Below are positions 19,040 through 28,183 of a DNA stretch of 64,000 nt, one piece after another (position 1 is the stretch's first letter; every line of letters starts with the position of its first letter). Source of the DNA: Salinibacterium sp. SWN248 (GTDB lineage Bacteria; Actinomycetota; Actinomycetes; Actinomycetales; Microbacteriaceae). Made by a program: the position numbers and the translations under genes. The notes beneath the pieces were generated by a model. The model was not told the DNA's origin. It saw only the letters and a list, made by a program, of their open reading frames with translations, and did no database searches. The stretch is taken from positions 1,511,719 through 1,575,718 of the forward strand of contig NZ_JADYWW010000001.1 of assembly GCF_015864575.1 (NCBI RefSeq), written 5' to 3'.

Positions 19040-20425
19040 GTGGCTACGCCTAACCCCCTCGACGCCGTTATCAACCTCGCCAAGCGCCGAGGTTTTGTCT
19101 TCCAATCGGGAGAGATCTACGGCGGTTCACGCTCAGCCTGGGACTATGGCCCGCTGGGAACCGCCCTCAAAGAGAACATCAAAAAGCAGTGGTGGCAGAC
19201 CTTCGTTCAAGGTCGCGAAGACGTCGTCGGGCTCGACTCGGCCGTCATCCTGCCTCGCAAGGTCTGGGAAGCATCCGGTCACGTCGAGGTCTTCTCCGAC
19301 CCGCTAGTCGAATCGCTGCACACCCACAAGCGTTACCGCGCTGATCACCTTCTCGAAGCCTACGAAGAGAAGCACGGGCACCCTCCCGTCAACGGGCTTG
19401 CCGACATCCGCGACCCTGACACCGGTCAGCCCGGATCGTGGACCGAACCGCAGAACTTCTCAGGGCTCCTCAAGACTTACCTCGGCCCCGTCGACAACGA
19501 AGAGGGAATGCACTACCTGCGCCCCGAAACCGCGCAGGGCATCTTCACCAACTTCGCCAACGTCATGGGTGCTGCTCGTATGAAGCCGCCCTTCGGAATC
19601 GGCCAGGTCGGAAAGTCCTTCCGTAACGAGATCACGCCCGGAAACTTCATTTTCCGTACGCGTGAGTTCGAACAGATGGAGATGGAATTCTTCGTCGAGC
19701 CCGGCACCGACGAAGAATGGCACCAGACCTGGATCGACGAATCCATGAAGTGGTACACCGACCTCGGCATCAACCCCGACAACCTGCGCTTCTACGAGCA
19801 CGCTCAAGAGAAGCTCTCGCACTACTCCAAGCGAACAGTGGATGTTGAGTACCGTTTCCGCTTCGCCGGTAGCGAGTGGGGCGAGCTCATGGGCATCGCT
19901 AACCGCACCGACTTCGACCTGCGCACGCACTCCGAGGCATCCGGTTCTGACCTGTCGTACTTCGACCAGGCCAAGGACGAGCGTTGGACGCCGTACGTGA
20001 TCGAGCCTGCGTTCGGACTCACCCGCGCCCTCATGGCCTTCCTCATCGATGCTTATGCCGAAGACGAGGCGCCCAACGCGAAGGGTGGCGTCGACAAGCG
20101 CACCGTTCTGCGCCTCGACCGTCGGCTCTCGCCAGTAAAGGTTGCCGTGCTGCCGCTGTCGCGCAACGAGCGCCTGTCGCCGATGGCGCGTGGCGTTGCT
20201 GCTGACCTGCGCAAGTACTGGAACGTCGACTTCGACGACGCCGGTGCGATCGGTCGTCGATACCGTCGTCAAGACGAAATCGGAACCCCGTTCTGCGTCA
20301 CGATCGACTTCGATTCGCTCGACGACAACGCGGTCACGATCCGTGAGCGCGACACGATGGAACAGAAGCGCATGCCGATCGAAGAGCTGCGCGGCTACCT
20401 CGCGCAGGAGCTCATCGGCTGCTAG
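19040..20425 (+). CDS. glyQS: Glycine--tRNA ligase (GlyQS, homodimeric type)
   Basis: Class II aminoacyl-tRNA synthetase charging tRNA-Gly. It starts [20 protein letters not shown], followed by [18 protein letters not shown], which is diagnostic of the alpha2-type enzyme. The class II motifs appear as [15 protein letters not shown] (motif 2) and the C-terminal [16 protein letters not shown] (motif 3 region). 461 aa. The GTG at 19040 has GGAG 6 bases upstream; the 11 extra upstream codons have none. Followed by a strong intrinsic terminator. Confidence 0.96.
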   Translation: MATPNPLDAVINLAKRRGFVFQSGEIYGGSRSAWDYGPLGTALKENIKKQWWQTFVQGREDVVGLDSAVILPRKVWEASGHVEVFSDPLVESLHTHKRYRADHLLEAYEEKHGHPPVNGLADIRDPDTGQPGSWTEPQNFSGLLKTYLGPVDNEEGMHYLRPETAQGIFTNFANVMGAARMKPPFGIGQVGKSFRNEITPGNFIFRTREFEQMEMEFFVEPGTDEEWHQTWIDESMKWYTDLGINPDNLRFYEHAQEKLSHYSKRTVDVEYRFRFAGSEWGELMGIANRTDFDLRTHSEASGSDLSYFDQAKDERWTPYVIEPAFGLTRALMAFLIDAYAEDEAPNAKGGVDKRTVLRLDRRLSPVKVAVLPLSRNERLSPMARGVAADLRKYWNVDFDDAGAIGRRYRRQDEIGTPFCVTIDFDSLDDNAVTIRERDTMEQKRMPIEELRGYLAQELIGC

Positions 20426-20478
20426 ATCCTGCGGCCAGGCTCTCAGAGTTTCTCGCTGACGGCCCGCACTGCGACACA

Positions 20479-20510
20479 GCGGACCCGGACACGTTCCGGG
20501 TCCGCTTTTC
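20479..20510 (+). terminator. Rho-independent terminator of glyQS
   Basis: Perfect 11-bp stem GCGGACCCGGA (20479-20489) / TCCGGGTCCGC (20495-20505), 5-nt loop, followed by TTTTC. It lies 54 bp after the glyQS stop. Confidence 0.9.
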
Positions 20511-20593
20511 TGTGTGCGCGGTCCTTCGCTGTGGTGGTCTTCGCTGCAGCTCGACGTACCGCCGGACCAACCGCTCTCATCCCGCGGGCTCCC

Positions 20594-20700
20594 GTCAGAA
20601 ACTCAGGAGATTCGAGTTCGCGCGCGATTCTGTCGGCGTCAGGCCCGCGGTATCCCGGGCCTCTTGTCGGAGGCACCGACGGATCTCCTGGATTTCCAAC
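20594..20700. repeat. ~100-bp inverted-repeat element, copy B
   Basis: Ends GTCAGAAACTCAGGAGAT (20594-20611) and ATCTCCTGGATTTCCAAC (20683-20700) are inverted copies of each other and match the ends of copies A and C. The inner ~70 bp differ. It sits in the 369-bp gap between glyQS and the AbiEi/DUF559-like gene; apart from this and the terminator nothing else is seen in the gap. Confidence 0.72.
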
Positions 20701-20794
20701 TACGACGTGTCATCAACAGGCCCCGCGCACCCCAATAGTCAACTGATCGCCGCCTCTCATGCCACGCGGCGACAACCGCGGTGATGCTGTCGTC

Positions 20795-21718
20795 ATGGTG
20801 GATGTACACGAACTGGTTGATGAACTTGGCGGGCTTGCGCAGAAACGTCAGCTGGTCGTGCGGGGAGCCCGCGACCGTGATCTCACCCGAGCAGTCAAGC
20901 GGGGCGAGGTCGTCAGGGCACGTCAAGGTTGGTACACAACGGGCGCGGAGGCAGAGTTGCGCGTTCGAGCCGCGCGAGTAGGGGGTCGCCTCACCGGTAT
21001 CTCCGCGATTGCAGACTGGGGTGGCTGGGTTTTGAGGGAGCATCCGCTGCAGGTGTCAGTGCCCCAGAACGCCTCGCGATTGCGCAGCCAGTGGAATCGG
21101 CGGCGCCCACTGGGCCGAAGAAACGGGGTGCAGTTGCACTGGGATCCGCGCTCGGTCCACGAGCGGGGAACAACGTGGCACGTGAGTATTCTCGAGGCGC
21201 TCAGACGTGTGGTGGTCGACGAGAGCCTCGAGACGGCCGTTGCTGCAGTGGACTGGGCGCTGCACACCGGGCGGATCGATGAGTTCGATTGTGAGCAGTT
21301 GATTCTCATGCTGCCGCGGTACAAGCGCGGGATACGGTCCTGGGTGGATGGGCGTTCTGAGAGCTTGCCGGAGAGCCTTGCGCGCGTTCGGCTACAGCTT
21401 CGGGGCCATCGCGTCGAGATTCAAGTTCCTCTGGGGTCCAAGCGGATTGATCTGGTGGTGAACGGTGTCGTTGGGCTTGAGATCAATGGCAAGCAGTTTC
21501 ATGCGCACACCTTCGAAGAGGATCATCTGAAGGCGATCGAAGTCACCATCGCGGGATTTCACGCGATGAGTGTCAGCGCCAAAATGGTTTTTGCGCAATG
21601 GGAGCTGTTTCTGACGGCACTGGAGACGGTACTCGCCTCTTATGCGCGTGCTGACGTTGGAAATTCAGGAGATCTGACGGCTTGCGCGGTCAGGCGCCCC
21701 AGATTCCGCGAGACCTAG
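20795..21718 (+). CDS. AbiEi-like antitoxin / DUF559-type nuclease-fold protein
   Basis: About 307 aa. The N-terminal ~60 residues (LAQKRQLVVRGARDRDLTRA, RGEVVRARQGWY) match the winged-helix module of type IV AbiEi-type antitoxins. The C-terminal part (about 200-290) has the E...RIDLVVNGVVGLEINGKQFH pattern of DUF559/Vsr-like PD-(D/E)xK folds. Such fusions are common in Microbacteriaceae, usually with no AbiEii toxin, and none is seen here. ATG 20795 is preferred over 20759. The last ~20 codons are read from repeat element C, so the C-terminus may have been altered by its insertion. Confidence 0.7.
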   Translation: MVDVHELVDELGGLAQKRQLVVRGARDRDLTRAVKRGEVVRARQGWYTTGAEAELRVRAARVGGRLTGISAIADWGGWVLREHPLQVSVPQNASRLRSQWNRRRPLGRRNGVQLHWDPRSVHERGTTWHVSILEALRRVVVDESLETAVAAVDWALHTGRIDEFDCEQLILMLPRYKRGIRSWVDGRSESLPESLARVRLQLRGHRVEIQVPLGSKRIDLVVNGVVGLEINGKQFHAHTFEEDHLKAIEVTIAGFHAMSVSAKMVFAQWELFLTALETVLASYARADVGNSGDLTACAVRRPRFRET

Positions 21719-21752
21719 CGGCGACGATCCCGAATCTCCTGAGTTTCCGACA
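21654..21752. repeat. ~100-bp inverted-repeat element, copy C
   Basis: Ends CGTTGGAAATTCAGGAGAT (from 21655) and ATCTCCTGAGTTTCCGACA (21734-21752). It covers the last codons of the DUF559-type gene and the space after it. Together with copy B it brackets that gene. Confidence 0.72.
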
Positions 21753-21876
21753 GCACACGCGGAGAAAGCGCGAACCCAATGACCCAGCAGCGGGGAACGC
21801 AAGAGAGAACCCGCACGTGAGGGAATATCTTGGGGCGCAGCGCGTTGACCTTGAGGTGAATAATGCAGCAGCAACC

Positions 21877-22524
21877 GTGACCGAACCCGTACAAGTCGAT
21901 ATCTGGTCTGATGTTCAGTGCCCCTGGTGCTACATCGGAAAGCGACGCTTTGAAGCCGCCGTAGAAACGTCGGGCATCCCCGTCGAGATCGTGTACCACT
22001 CGTTTGAACTCGCTCCCGATACCCCGGTCGAGTATGAGGGCACCCCCATCCAGTTCTTGAGCGAGCGCAAAGGACTCCCGATGCCGCAGGTCGAAGAAAT
22101 GCTCACGCGCGTCACCGACATCGCATCGAGCGTTGGGCTCGACTATGACTACGAACATATTCACCAGACCAACACGGTGAAGGCGCACGAGCTTCTGCAC
22201 TTTGCGAAGGCTCGCGGTCGCCAGCTTGAGATGAAAGAGCGTCTTCTTGACGCCTATTTCATCAAGACTGAGCACGTCGGCCGCATCGAGGACCTCGCTG
22301 ATATCGCGGCCTCGATTGGTTTCGACCGCGCCGAAGTGGTGCGCGTTCTTGAATCGAGCGAGTACCTCCCCGCGGTGAAGGCTGACATGGAACAAGCCAT
22401 GCAATACGGCATCCAGGGGGTTCCATTCTTCGTGATTGATGGCAAGTATGGGGTTTCGGGCGCGCAAGAAAGCGAAACGTTCGCTAACGTACTCACACAA
22501 GTACTTACCGAAAGAGACGTCTAA
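21877..22524 (+). CDS. DsbA family oxidoreductase (FrnE-like)
   Basis: Thioredoxin-fold protein with the active-site motif in DIWSDVQCPWCYIGKRRFE (CPWC) and the cis-Pro region GIQGVPFFVIDGKYGVSGAQ. No signal peptide, so it is a cytoplasmic FrnE-type protein rather than a periplasmic DsbA. I start at GTG 21877 (VTEPVQVDIWSD, 215 aa), where family members usually begin; GTG 21856 is an alternative and neither has a strong ribosome site. Three bases after its stop a 51-aa ORF begins. Confidence 0.88.
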   Translation: MTEPVQVDIWSDVQCPWCYIGKRRFEAAVETSGIPVEIVYHSFELAPDTPVEYEGTPIQFLSERKGLPMPQVEEMLTRVTDIASSVGLDYDYEHIHQTNTVKAHELLHFAKARGRQLEMKERLLDAYFIKTEHVGRIEDLADIAASIGFDRAEVVRVLESSEYLPAVKADMEQAMQYGIQGVPFFVIDGKYGVSGAQESETFANVLTQVLTERDV

Positions 22525-22527
22525 CCC

Positions 22528-22683
22528 ATGGATGCCGCAACGAAGCCAATCCCGACCTTCGCCCTCCAGCAGCTCGGCGACCCGAACGCAGTAGCGTGTG
22601 AAGGCGATGCCTGTGGCATCGTCGTTGATGATCACCGCTCGCAAGCCTTCGTCAACCGCCAGATCGACGAAGGTCTGGTCTAG
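22528..22683 (+). CDS. Small hypothetical protein, 51 aa
   Basis: ATG 22528 reads MDAATKPIPTFALQQLGDPN, then AVACEGDACGIVVDDHRSQA, and ends RQIDEGLV. It follows the FrnE-like gene by 3 bp in the same frame. It has two Cys in a CEGDAC arrangement, no membrane segment, and base composition like its neighbours. The family is not recognised. Reality as a gene rests on position and coding character only. Confidence 0.5.
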   Translation: MDAATKPIPTFALQQLGDPNAVACEGDACGIVVDDHRSQAFVNRQIDEGLV

Positions 22684-22705
22684 CCAAACGAGGGCAGTGC
22701 GCTAT

Positions 22706-23146
22706 CTAACCGACGAAACCGCGGTTCGACCATTCGACGATTTCGGCAACGCTGGCATGTTCCGGTGCGGCTTTAGCCACTCGTGAGGGAATGAGCGTAA
22801 GCGGCACAGTGGTCGGGCGCGCCGGCAAGGAAGCGTGGTGCGCTTCGGGTGCGTTGAAGCGTTTGTTGATGAGAGCACCGAGAATGGCACCGCCTCCGAA
22901 GCCGAGCGGCAAGAGGAGCAGGTAGAGGGTCGGGTCGAGGTTCGACGCGGTTCCCACCGCCAAGATTCCTCCAACTCCAATGATTGCTCCGATGCTGAGG
23001 GCAACCCACCAGCGCTGAAGTCTCGCGTTGTCTTTATCCCAGGCGCGTTGGGCGCGCAGTTGTTCAAGCGCTTCCTCGCGCGGCGCCGCGCTCACCCAGA
23101 GGCGGGTTTCGAAGCGGAAGACATTCGGATGCTCGTCGATGGCCAT
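22706..23146 (-). CDS. Hypothetical membrane protein, two TM helices
   Basis: 146 aa. The N-terminal ~45 residues are soluble (RFETRLWVSAAPREEALEQL...). Two hydrophobic helices follow at about 47-66 (WWVALSIGAIIGVGGILAVG) and 72-93 (TLYLLLLPLGFGGGAILGAL), with a soluble tail. The start codon overlaps the stop of the YbaK-like gene by one base, so both are one transcript. No known domain recognised. Confidence 0.72.
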   Translation of the reverse strand: MAIDEHPNVFRFETRLWVSAAPREEALEQLRAQRAWDKDNARLQRWWVALSIGAIIGVGGILAVGTASNLDPTLYLLLLPLGFGGGAILGALINKRFNAPEAHHASLPARPTTVPLTLIPSRVAKAAPEHASVAEIVEWSNRGFVG

Positions 23147-23625
23147 TAGTCAGTTCCTGTTTCGCTCGTAATGTCGGCGACCGTGGCCTCGAGGCCGGTG
23201 ATCAGATCATCCGTGTGAACCCATGCGGTGTAGCCGTGGTCTCCTGATCCCATCGATACTCGCTTTCCGGCGATGCGTTCGTCGGCGTACACGGGCCAGG
23301 CGGTGCTGCTGCCCAATGGGGTGATGGTGCCGCGCGCAAATCCGGTGGCTTCGAGCGCGAGGGAGGCTTCGGGCATCCGCAACTTATTGACGCCGACGAC
23401 GGCGCGCAGCTTTGGCCACGAAATCTGGCGGTCGCCGGGAACGAGGGCGAAGAGGTAGCTGCCGTCGCTGCGTTTGACGACGAGCGATTTCACGATCTCG
23501 GCGGGGGTGATTCCGAGCAACTCGGCGGCGTGTTCGAGGGAGGTGGCTGGTGCGCGTTCGACGATCTCGATCGGGATGCCGCGGCGCTCGGCGTCGTCGC
23601 GGACGCGGTCAGTTCCTGCCGTCAT
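23146..23625 (-). CDS. YbaK/EbsC-type aminoacyl-tRNA deacylase
   Basis: Small cytoplasmic editing-domain protein (YbaK/ProX-like) that hydrolyses mischarged aminoacyl-tRNA. 159 aa. AAELLGITPAEIVKSLVVKR contains the conserved Lys; VVGVNKLRMPEASLALEATG and the ITPLGSSTAWPVYADERI glycine region are typical. Substrate specificity (Cys-tRNA-Pro, Ala-tRNA-Pro or other) cannot be told. Divergent from dusB across 57 bp; the downstream membrane protein gene is coupled by a 1-base overlap. Confidence 0.9.
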   Translation of the reverse strand: MTAGTDRVRDDAERRGIPIEIVERAPATSLEHAAELLGITPAEIVKSLVVKRSDGSYLFALVPGDRQISWPKLRAVVGVNKLRMPEASLALEATGFARGTITPLGSSTAWPVYADERIAGKRVSMGSGDHGYTAWVHTDDLITGLEATVADITSETGTD

Positions 23626-23682
23626 TCGGGGCCTCCCGGTATGTGCGGCGCTGGTTCAGGCGCGCCGTGGGACAATTGCTAC

Positions 23683-24849
23683 GTGACCATTCTTGCCCCT
23701 GCCGACCCGCGTGTCGCGCCACAGCTCTCAATCGGGAACCTCGACCTTGATGTTCCTGTCGTTTTGGCGCCCATGGCAGGCATCACCAACACCGCTTTTC
23801 GCCGGCTCTGCCGCGAGTATGGCGCTGGTCTGTATGTCAGCGAAATGATCACGAGCCGTGCGCTGGTGGAGCGCACGCCCGAGAGCATGCGTCTCATTAC
23901 GCACCACGAGTCGGAAACCACTCGCAGCATCCAGCTCTACGGCGTTGACCCGAAGACGGTGCGCGAAGCGGTCACAATGTTGGTCGCCGAAGATCGTGCC
24001 GACCACATTGACTTGAATTTCGGATGCCCCGTTCCTAAGGTCACTCGCAAGGGTGGGGGAGCGGCGCTTCCGTGGAAGATCGATTTGTTCCGCGACATCG
24101 TCGAGGGCGCGGTGAAGGCTGCCGGCGACGTTCCGCTGACGATCAAGATGCGCAAGGGCATCGATTCTGATCATTTGACTTACCTTGAGGCTGCTCGCGT
24201 TGGCGCCGGCGCCGGCGTCGCCAGCATCGCTTTGCACGCGCGCACCGCTGCGGAGTTCTACTCGGGGCACGCCGACTGGTCTGCCATCGAAAAGCTCAAG
24301 AACACCATCACCGATACTCCGATTCTCGGTAACGGCGACATTTGGAGTGCTGCCGACGCTCTCCGCATGGTCGACGAGACCGGATGCGACGGAGTCGTTG
24401 TCGGTCGCGGTTGCCTCGGTCGTCCGTGGCTGTTCGGTGACCTCGCTGCCGCCTTCCGGGGAGAGTCCCTCAAGGCAGAGCCAACACTCGGCGAAGTCGC
24501 CATTGCATTTAAGCGTCATGCCGAACTGCTGGTGGAATTCTTTGGCGATGAAGATCGTGCGTGCCGCGACATCCGCAAGCATGTTGCGTGGTATTTCAAG
24601 GGCTATGCCGTCGGCGGAGAGTTGCGCGCAGCGATGGCGACCGTGCACGACCTCGCTCAACTCGACGAACTGTTGGCTCAGCTTGACTGGTCGCAGCAGT
24701 ACCCGGGTGCCGACGCTGAGGGCCAACGCGGTCGCGCAGGCACTCCCAAGAAGCCATCGCTTCCGCAGGGCTGGCTCGATAGCCGTGAACTGCACGAGAC
24801 TCACCGAAGCGAACTCAACCAAGCAGAATTGAGCACCAGTGGCGGCTAA
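23683..24849 (+). CDS. dusB: tRNA-dihydrouridine synthase (DusB type)
   Basis: FMN enzyme reducing uridines in tRNA D-loops. VVLAPMAGITNTAFRRLCRE near the N-terminus, HIDLNFGCPVPKVTRKGGGA carrying the catalytic Cys, TIKMRKGID and GVVVGRGCLGRPW are all Dus signatures. 388 aa from GTG 23683 (VTILAPADPRV); the longer open frame from 23530 overlaps the ybaK-like promoter region. The last 11 bases overlap dgt. dusB-dgt-dnaG is a common actinobacterial order. Confidence 0.94.
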   Translation: MTILAPADPRVAPQLSIGNLDLDVPVVLAPMAGITNTAFRRLCREYGAGLYVSEMITSRALVERTPESMRLITHHESETTRSIQLYGVDPKTVREAVTMLVAEDRADHIDLNFGCPVPKVTRKGGGAALPWKIDLFRDIVEGAVKAAGDVPLTIKMRKGIDSDHLTYLEAARVGAGAGVASIALHARTAAEFYSGHADWSAIEKLKNTITDTPILGNGDIWSAADALRMVDETGCDGVVVGRGCLGRPWLFGDLAAAFRGESLKAEPTLGEVAIAFKRHAELLVEFFGDEDRACRDIRKHVAWYFKGYAVGGELRAAMATVHDLAQLDELLAQLDWSQQYPGADAEGQRGRAGTPKKPSLPQGWLDSRELHETHRSELNQAELSTSGG

Positions 24850-26083
24850 GGGCTACACCGAGACTGACGCCGAGCGTTGGTTTCCCGAGCAGCACTCGAG
24901 TCGTCGGAGCGATTTTGCGCGCGACCGTGCGCGGGTGCTTCACTCGAGTGCGCTGCGCCGCCTAGCCGCCAAGACTCAAGTCTTGAGCCCCACGATGGGC
25001 ACCGATTTTGCCCGCAATCGCCTCACGCATTCGCTCGAGGTCGCTCAGGTGGGCCGCGAGCTCGCTGACAGTCTGGGCCTCGACCCGGATGTCGTTGACA
25101 CCGCCTGCCTCTCGCACGACCTCGGGCATCCGCCCTTTGGTCATAATGGCGAGCGGGCGCTCAACGAGTGGGCAGCCGACATTGGCGGCTTCGAGGGCAA
25201 TGCTCAGACGCTTCGTCTGCTCACGCGCATCGAGCCGAAGGTGTTCGGTCCTGATGGCAAGAGCTACGGCCTCAACCTCACCCGCGCGAGCTTGGACGCG
25301 AGCACAAAGTACCCGTGGCCGAGCGCTCAGGGCATTCCTGATCCGAGTGGCCGCAGCAAGTATGGTTTTTTCGACGATGACACGGCCGCGTTCGAGTGGC
25401 TTCGCGCTGGTGCTCCCGATCGTCAGCGGTGCATCGAAGCGCAAGTGATGGATCTCTCTGACGACATCGCCTATTCGGTGCACGATTTCGAAGACGCGAT
25501 CGTTGGCGACTTTATTGATGTCACCGCGCTCGGTGCTCGCGTCAACCATGACGACCTTGTGAAGTCGATGTTTGAGTGGATCGGCGGCGAGTTCACGCAC
25601 GACGAACTCATTGCTGCCTTCGACCGTCTCGATCTTCTCGACCCGTGGCTCGATCAGTGGGATGGATCCCGTGCCGCCCACGGTCGCCTCAAGAACCTCA
25701 CGAGTCAGCTCATTGGCCGCTTCGCCGGTGCCGCCGTTCAGGCCACGCGCGAAGCTCACCCCACTGATGCACTCGCTCGCTTCGGCGGCAGCCTCGTGAT
25801 CCCGGCTGAAATCCAGGCAGAGATTGCGGTGCTCAAGGGCATCGTCGCCGCATTTGTGATGTCGACGAATGCGCGTCGTCCGATCTATCAGCAGCAGCGG
25901 GATGTGCTCACTGAGCTGGCCGATGTTCTGCTGTGGACGGCTCCGGTGAACCTCGATTCCGGATTCACCGCCGATTGGAATTCCGCTGAGAACGATCACC
26001 AGCGCAAGCGGGCAGTAGTAGATCAGGTGGCTAGCCTTACTGATCAGTCCGCGATTGCGTGGCATACACGTCTGGTTGGCTAG
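24839..26083 (+). CDS. dgt: Deoxyguanosinetriphosphate triphosphohydrolase-like protein
   Basis: HD-domain dNTPase removing triphosphate from dGTP and other dNTPs. The HD motif is visible as RLTHSLEVAQVGRELADSLG followed by CLSHDLGHPPFGHNGERAL. YSVHDFEDAI is the conserved later block. 414 aa. GTG start inside the end of dusB. Followed 32 bp later by dnaG, with which it probably shares a transcript. Confidence 0.93.
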   Translation: MAAKGYTETDAERWFPEQHSSRRSDFARDRARVLHSSALRRLAAKTQVLSPTMGTDFARNRLTHSLEVAQVGRELADSLGLDPDVVDTACLSHDLGHPPFGHNGERALNEWAADIGGFEGNAQTLRLLTRIEPKVFGPDGKSYGLNLTRASLDASTKYPWPSAQGIPDPSGRSKYGFFDDDTAAFEWLRAGAPDRQRCIEAQVMDLSDDIAYSVHDFEDAIVGDFIDVTALGARVNHDDLVKSMFEWIGGEFTHDELIAAFDRLDLLDPWLDQWDGSRAAHGRLKNLTSQLIGRFAGAAVQATREAHPTDALARFGGSLVIPAEIQAEIAVLKGIVAAFVMSTNARRPIYQQQRDVLTELADVLLWTAPVNLDSGFTADWNSAENDHQRKRAVVDQVASLTDQSAIAWHTRLVG

Positions 26084-26115
26084 AGTCACATCCCGGTGAG
26101 CCTAGAATTGCGGTT

Positions 26116-28023
26116 GTGGCTGGCCTGATCAAACGAAGTGATATCGACGAGGTGCGTTCGCGCACGAACCTCGCCGACATTGTGGGCGACTACGTCACTC
26201 TCAAGAGCGCTGGTTCTGGCTCGATGAAGGGCCTCTGCCCCTTCCACGAAGAGCGCAGCCCTAGCTTCCATGTGCGACCTCAGGTCGGTTTTTATCACTG
26301 CTTCGGATGCGGTGAAGGCGGCGACGTCTACACCTTCCTCCAGCGCATGGATCACGTTTCTTTCTCCGAGGCCGTCGAGCGCTTGGCTGGGCGTCTCGGC
26401 TACGAACTTCACTATGAGGACGGCGGCGCGGCGACCGATCACGGCAATCGCGCTCGCATTTTGGCCGCCAACCAGGCGGCATCCGATTTCTTTGTTGCGC
26501 AGCTTGCAACCCCAGAAGCCGCTCCCGGCCGCAGTTTTCTCGGTGAGCGCGGTTTCGATCAGTCGGCCGCAGAGCGCTTCGGTATCGGTTTCGCGCCGCG
26601 CGGTGGCGTACTCATGAAGCACCTCAACACCCTCGGCTTTTCGTCGGAAGAGCTGGTCGTGGCCGGCCTCATCGGCAAGGGGGAGCGAGGCGACTATTAC
26701 GATCGTTTCCGCGGCCGACTGGTGTGGCCGATCCGCGATGTCACGGGTCAGACGCTGGGCTTCGGCGCCCGCCGTCTACTGGACGACGACAAAGGCCCTA
26801 AGTACCTGAACACTCCTGAGACGCCGGTTTATCACAAGAGCCAAGTGCTCTACGGGCTCGATCTGGCCAAGAAAGATATTTCGCGCGGCAAGCAGATCGT
26901 CGTTGTCGAGGGCTATACGGATGTCATGGCCTGCCACCTTGCCGGCGTCACGACCGCTGTCGCTACCTGTGGAACCGCGTTTGGCGTCGACCACATCAAG
27001 ATTGTTCGTCGCATGATCGGCGACTATGACAACGCAGATACCACCGCCACTGGCGAAGTGATCTTCACCTTCGACCCGGATGAGGCGGGCCAGAAGGCCG
27101 CAAACCGTGCGTTCGCCGAGGAGCACCGCTTTGCAGCGCAGACCTTCGTTGCGGTGGCATCCGACGGTCTCGACCCGTGCGATTTGCGACTCAAGAAGGG
27201 TGACGGCGCGGTGCGTCGTCTCGTCACCACGCGCAAGCCCATGTTTGAGTTCAAGATTCGTCGCGAGTTGGCGGTGCACGATCTCGAAACGGTCGAGGGT
27301 CGCGTTGCTGCCTTGCGTGCTGCGGCCCCCGTGGTTGCCGGTATTCGTGACTCGGCGCTCGGTATTGGCTACGTCCGCAGCGTTGCGGGCTGGCTCGGCA
27401 TGGAGCCCACTGAGGTTCAGGCTGCTGTCACCGAAGCGAAGCGTCACGTTGCACCGTCTGGGCCCTCGAAGGCACCGCAGCAGTCACAGTCCGCATCGTC
27501 GTCGCAGGCTCCGCCTGAGGGCTTCGGGGAGGCCCCTGCGCAACCGGGGCCGTCCATCATGAACTTGCGCGTCGATGCCATTACTCGCCTTGAGCGCGAC
27601 GCCCTTATGGCGGTACTGCAGCATCCGGATGTCGTGGGCGCCGAGCTGATTGGCAAACTGACCCAGATCTCCATCGCTGAGCCATCGCTTGCTGTCGTGC
27701 GGGATGCAATTGCCTCTCTTGCCGATCGAGCGCTGGAGCCAGGGTGGGCATCCGCGATCGCCGATGAGGTGCCGTCGTCGTTTTCCACGTTCGTGAAGCA
27801 GCTGAGTGTTGCGCCGATTCCGGAGCGTGAGGAACGAATCCCGGTGTATTGCGTTCAGGTGACGACCGACCTGATTGAGCGTGATTTCTTGAGGCAAAAA
27901 CGTGAACTTCTGGGGGTACTCCAGCGCATGGATCGCGAGAGCGATCCGGAGCGCTATGTGCAGACTCAGCGCGACCTCATGCGGATCGAAGCGGAGCGTC
28001 GAGCGCTGCGCGACGAGTCCTAG
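26116..28023 (+). CDS. dnaG: DNA primase DnaG
   Basis: Synthesises RNA primers at the replication fork. The N-terminal CHC2 zinc finger is CPFHEERSPSFHV...YHCFGCGEGGD. The TOPRIM core shows VVVEGYTDVMACHLAG and FTFDPDEAGQKAANRA. A Ser/Gln/Pro-rich linker (about 455-485) leads to the DnaB-binding helical C-terminus. 635 aa from GTG 26116 (VAGLIKRSDIDEV); the upstream reading to 26059 overlaps dgt. Confidence 0.96.
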   Translation: MAGLIKRSDIDEVRSRTNLADIVGDYVTLKSAGSGSMKGLCPFHEERSPSFHVRPQVGFYHCFGCGEGGDVYTFLQRMDHVSFSEAVERLAGRLGYELHYEDGGAATDHGNRARILAANQAASDFFVAQLATPEAAPGRSFLGERGFDQSAAERFGIGFAPRGGVLMKHLNTLGFSSEELVVAGLIGKGERGDYYDRFRGRLVWPIRDVTGQTLGFGARRLLDDDKGPKYLNTPETPVYHKSQVLYGLDLAKKDISRGKQIVVVEGYTDVMACHLAGVTTAVATCGTAFGVDHIKIVRRMIGDYDNADTTATGEVIFTFDPDEAGQKAANRAFAEEHRFAAQTFVAVASDGLDPCDLRLKKGDGAVRRLVTTRKPMFEFKIRRELAVHDLETVEGRVAALRAAAPVVAGIRDSALGIGYVRSVAGWLGMEPTEVQAAVTEAKRHVAPSGPSKAPQQSQSASSSQAPPEGFGEAPAQPGPSIMNLRVDAITRLERDALMAVLQHPDVVGAELIGKLTQISIAEPSLAVVRDAIASLADRALEPGWASAIADEVPSSFSTFVKQLSVAPIPEREERIPVYCVQVTTDLIERDFLRQKRELLGVLQRMDRESDPERYVQTQRDLMRIEAERRALRDES

Positions 28024-28089
28024 CTGCTGCTCTTTGGTTGCGTTCGTGTAAATATCCCTCTTTCGCGGGTAAACGATCTAGTCTCGAAG

Positions 28090-28116
28090 GTTCCTCGTGT
28101 GTTACTACTGAGGAAC
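28090..28116 (+). promoter_or_regulatory. Inverted repeat upstream of the ABC transporter operon
   Basis: GTTCCTC (28090-28096) and GAGGAAC (28110-28116) form a 7-bp dyad about 70 bp before the SBP start, in the 160-bp gap after dnaG. It could be an operator or a 5'-UTR hairpin. No confident promoter boxes were assigned. Confidence 0.4.
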
Positions 28117-28183
28117 TACGATGCGCGGTGCCTACAAACGCGCCGTCGCATGTTCTGCACGCAACAGGAAGAGGTAGACGGAT

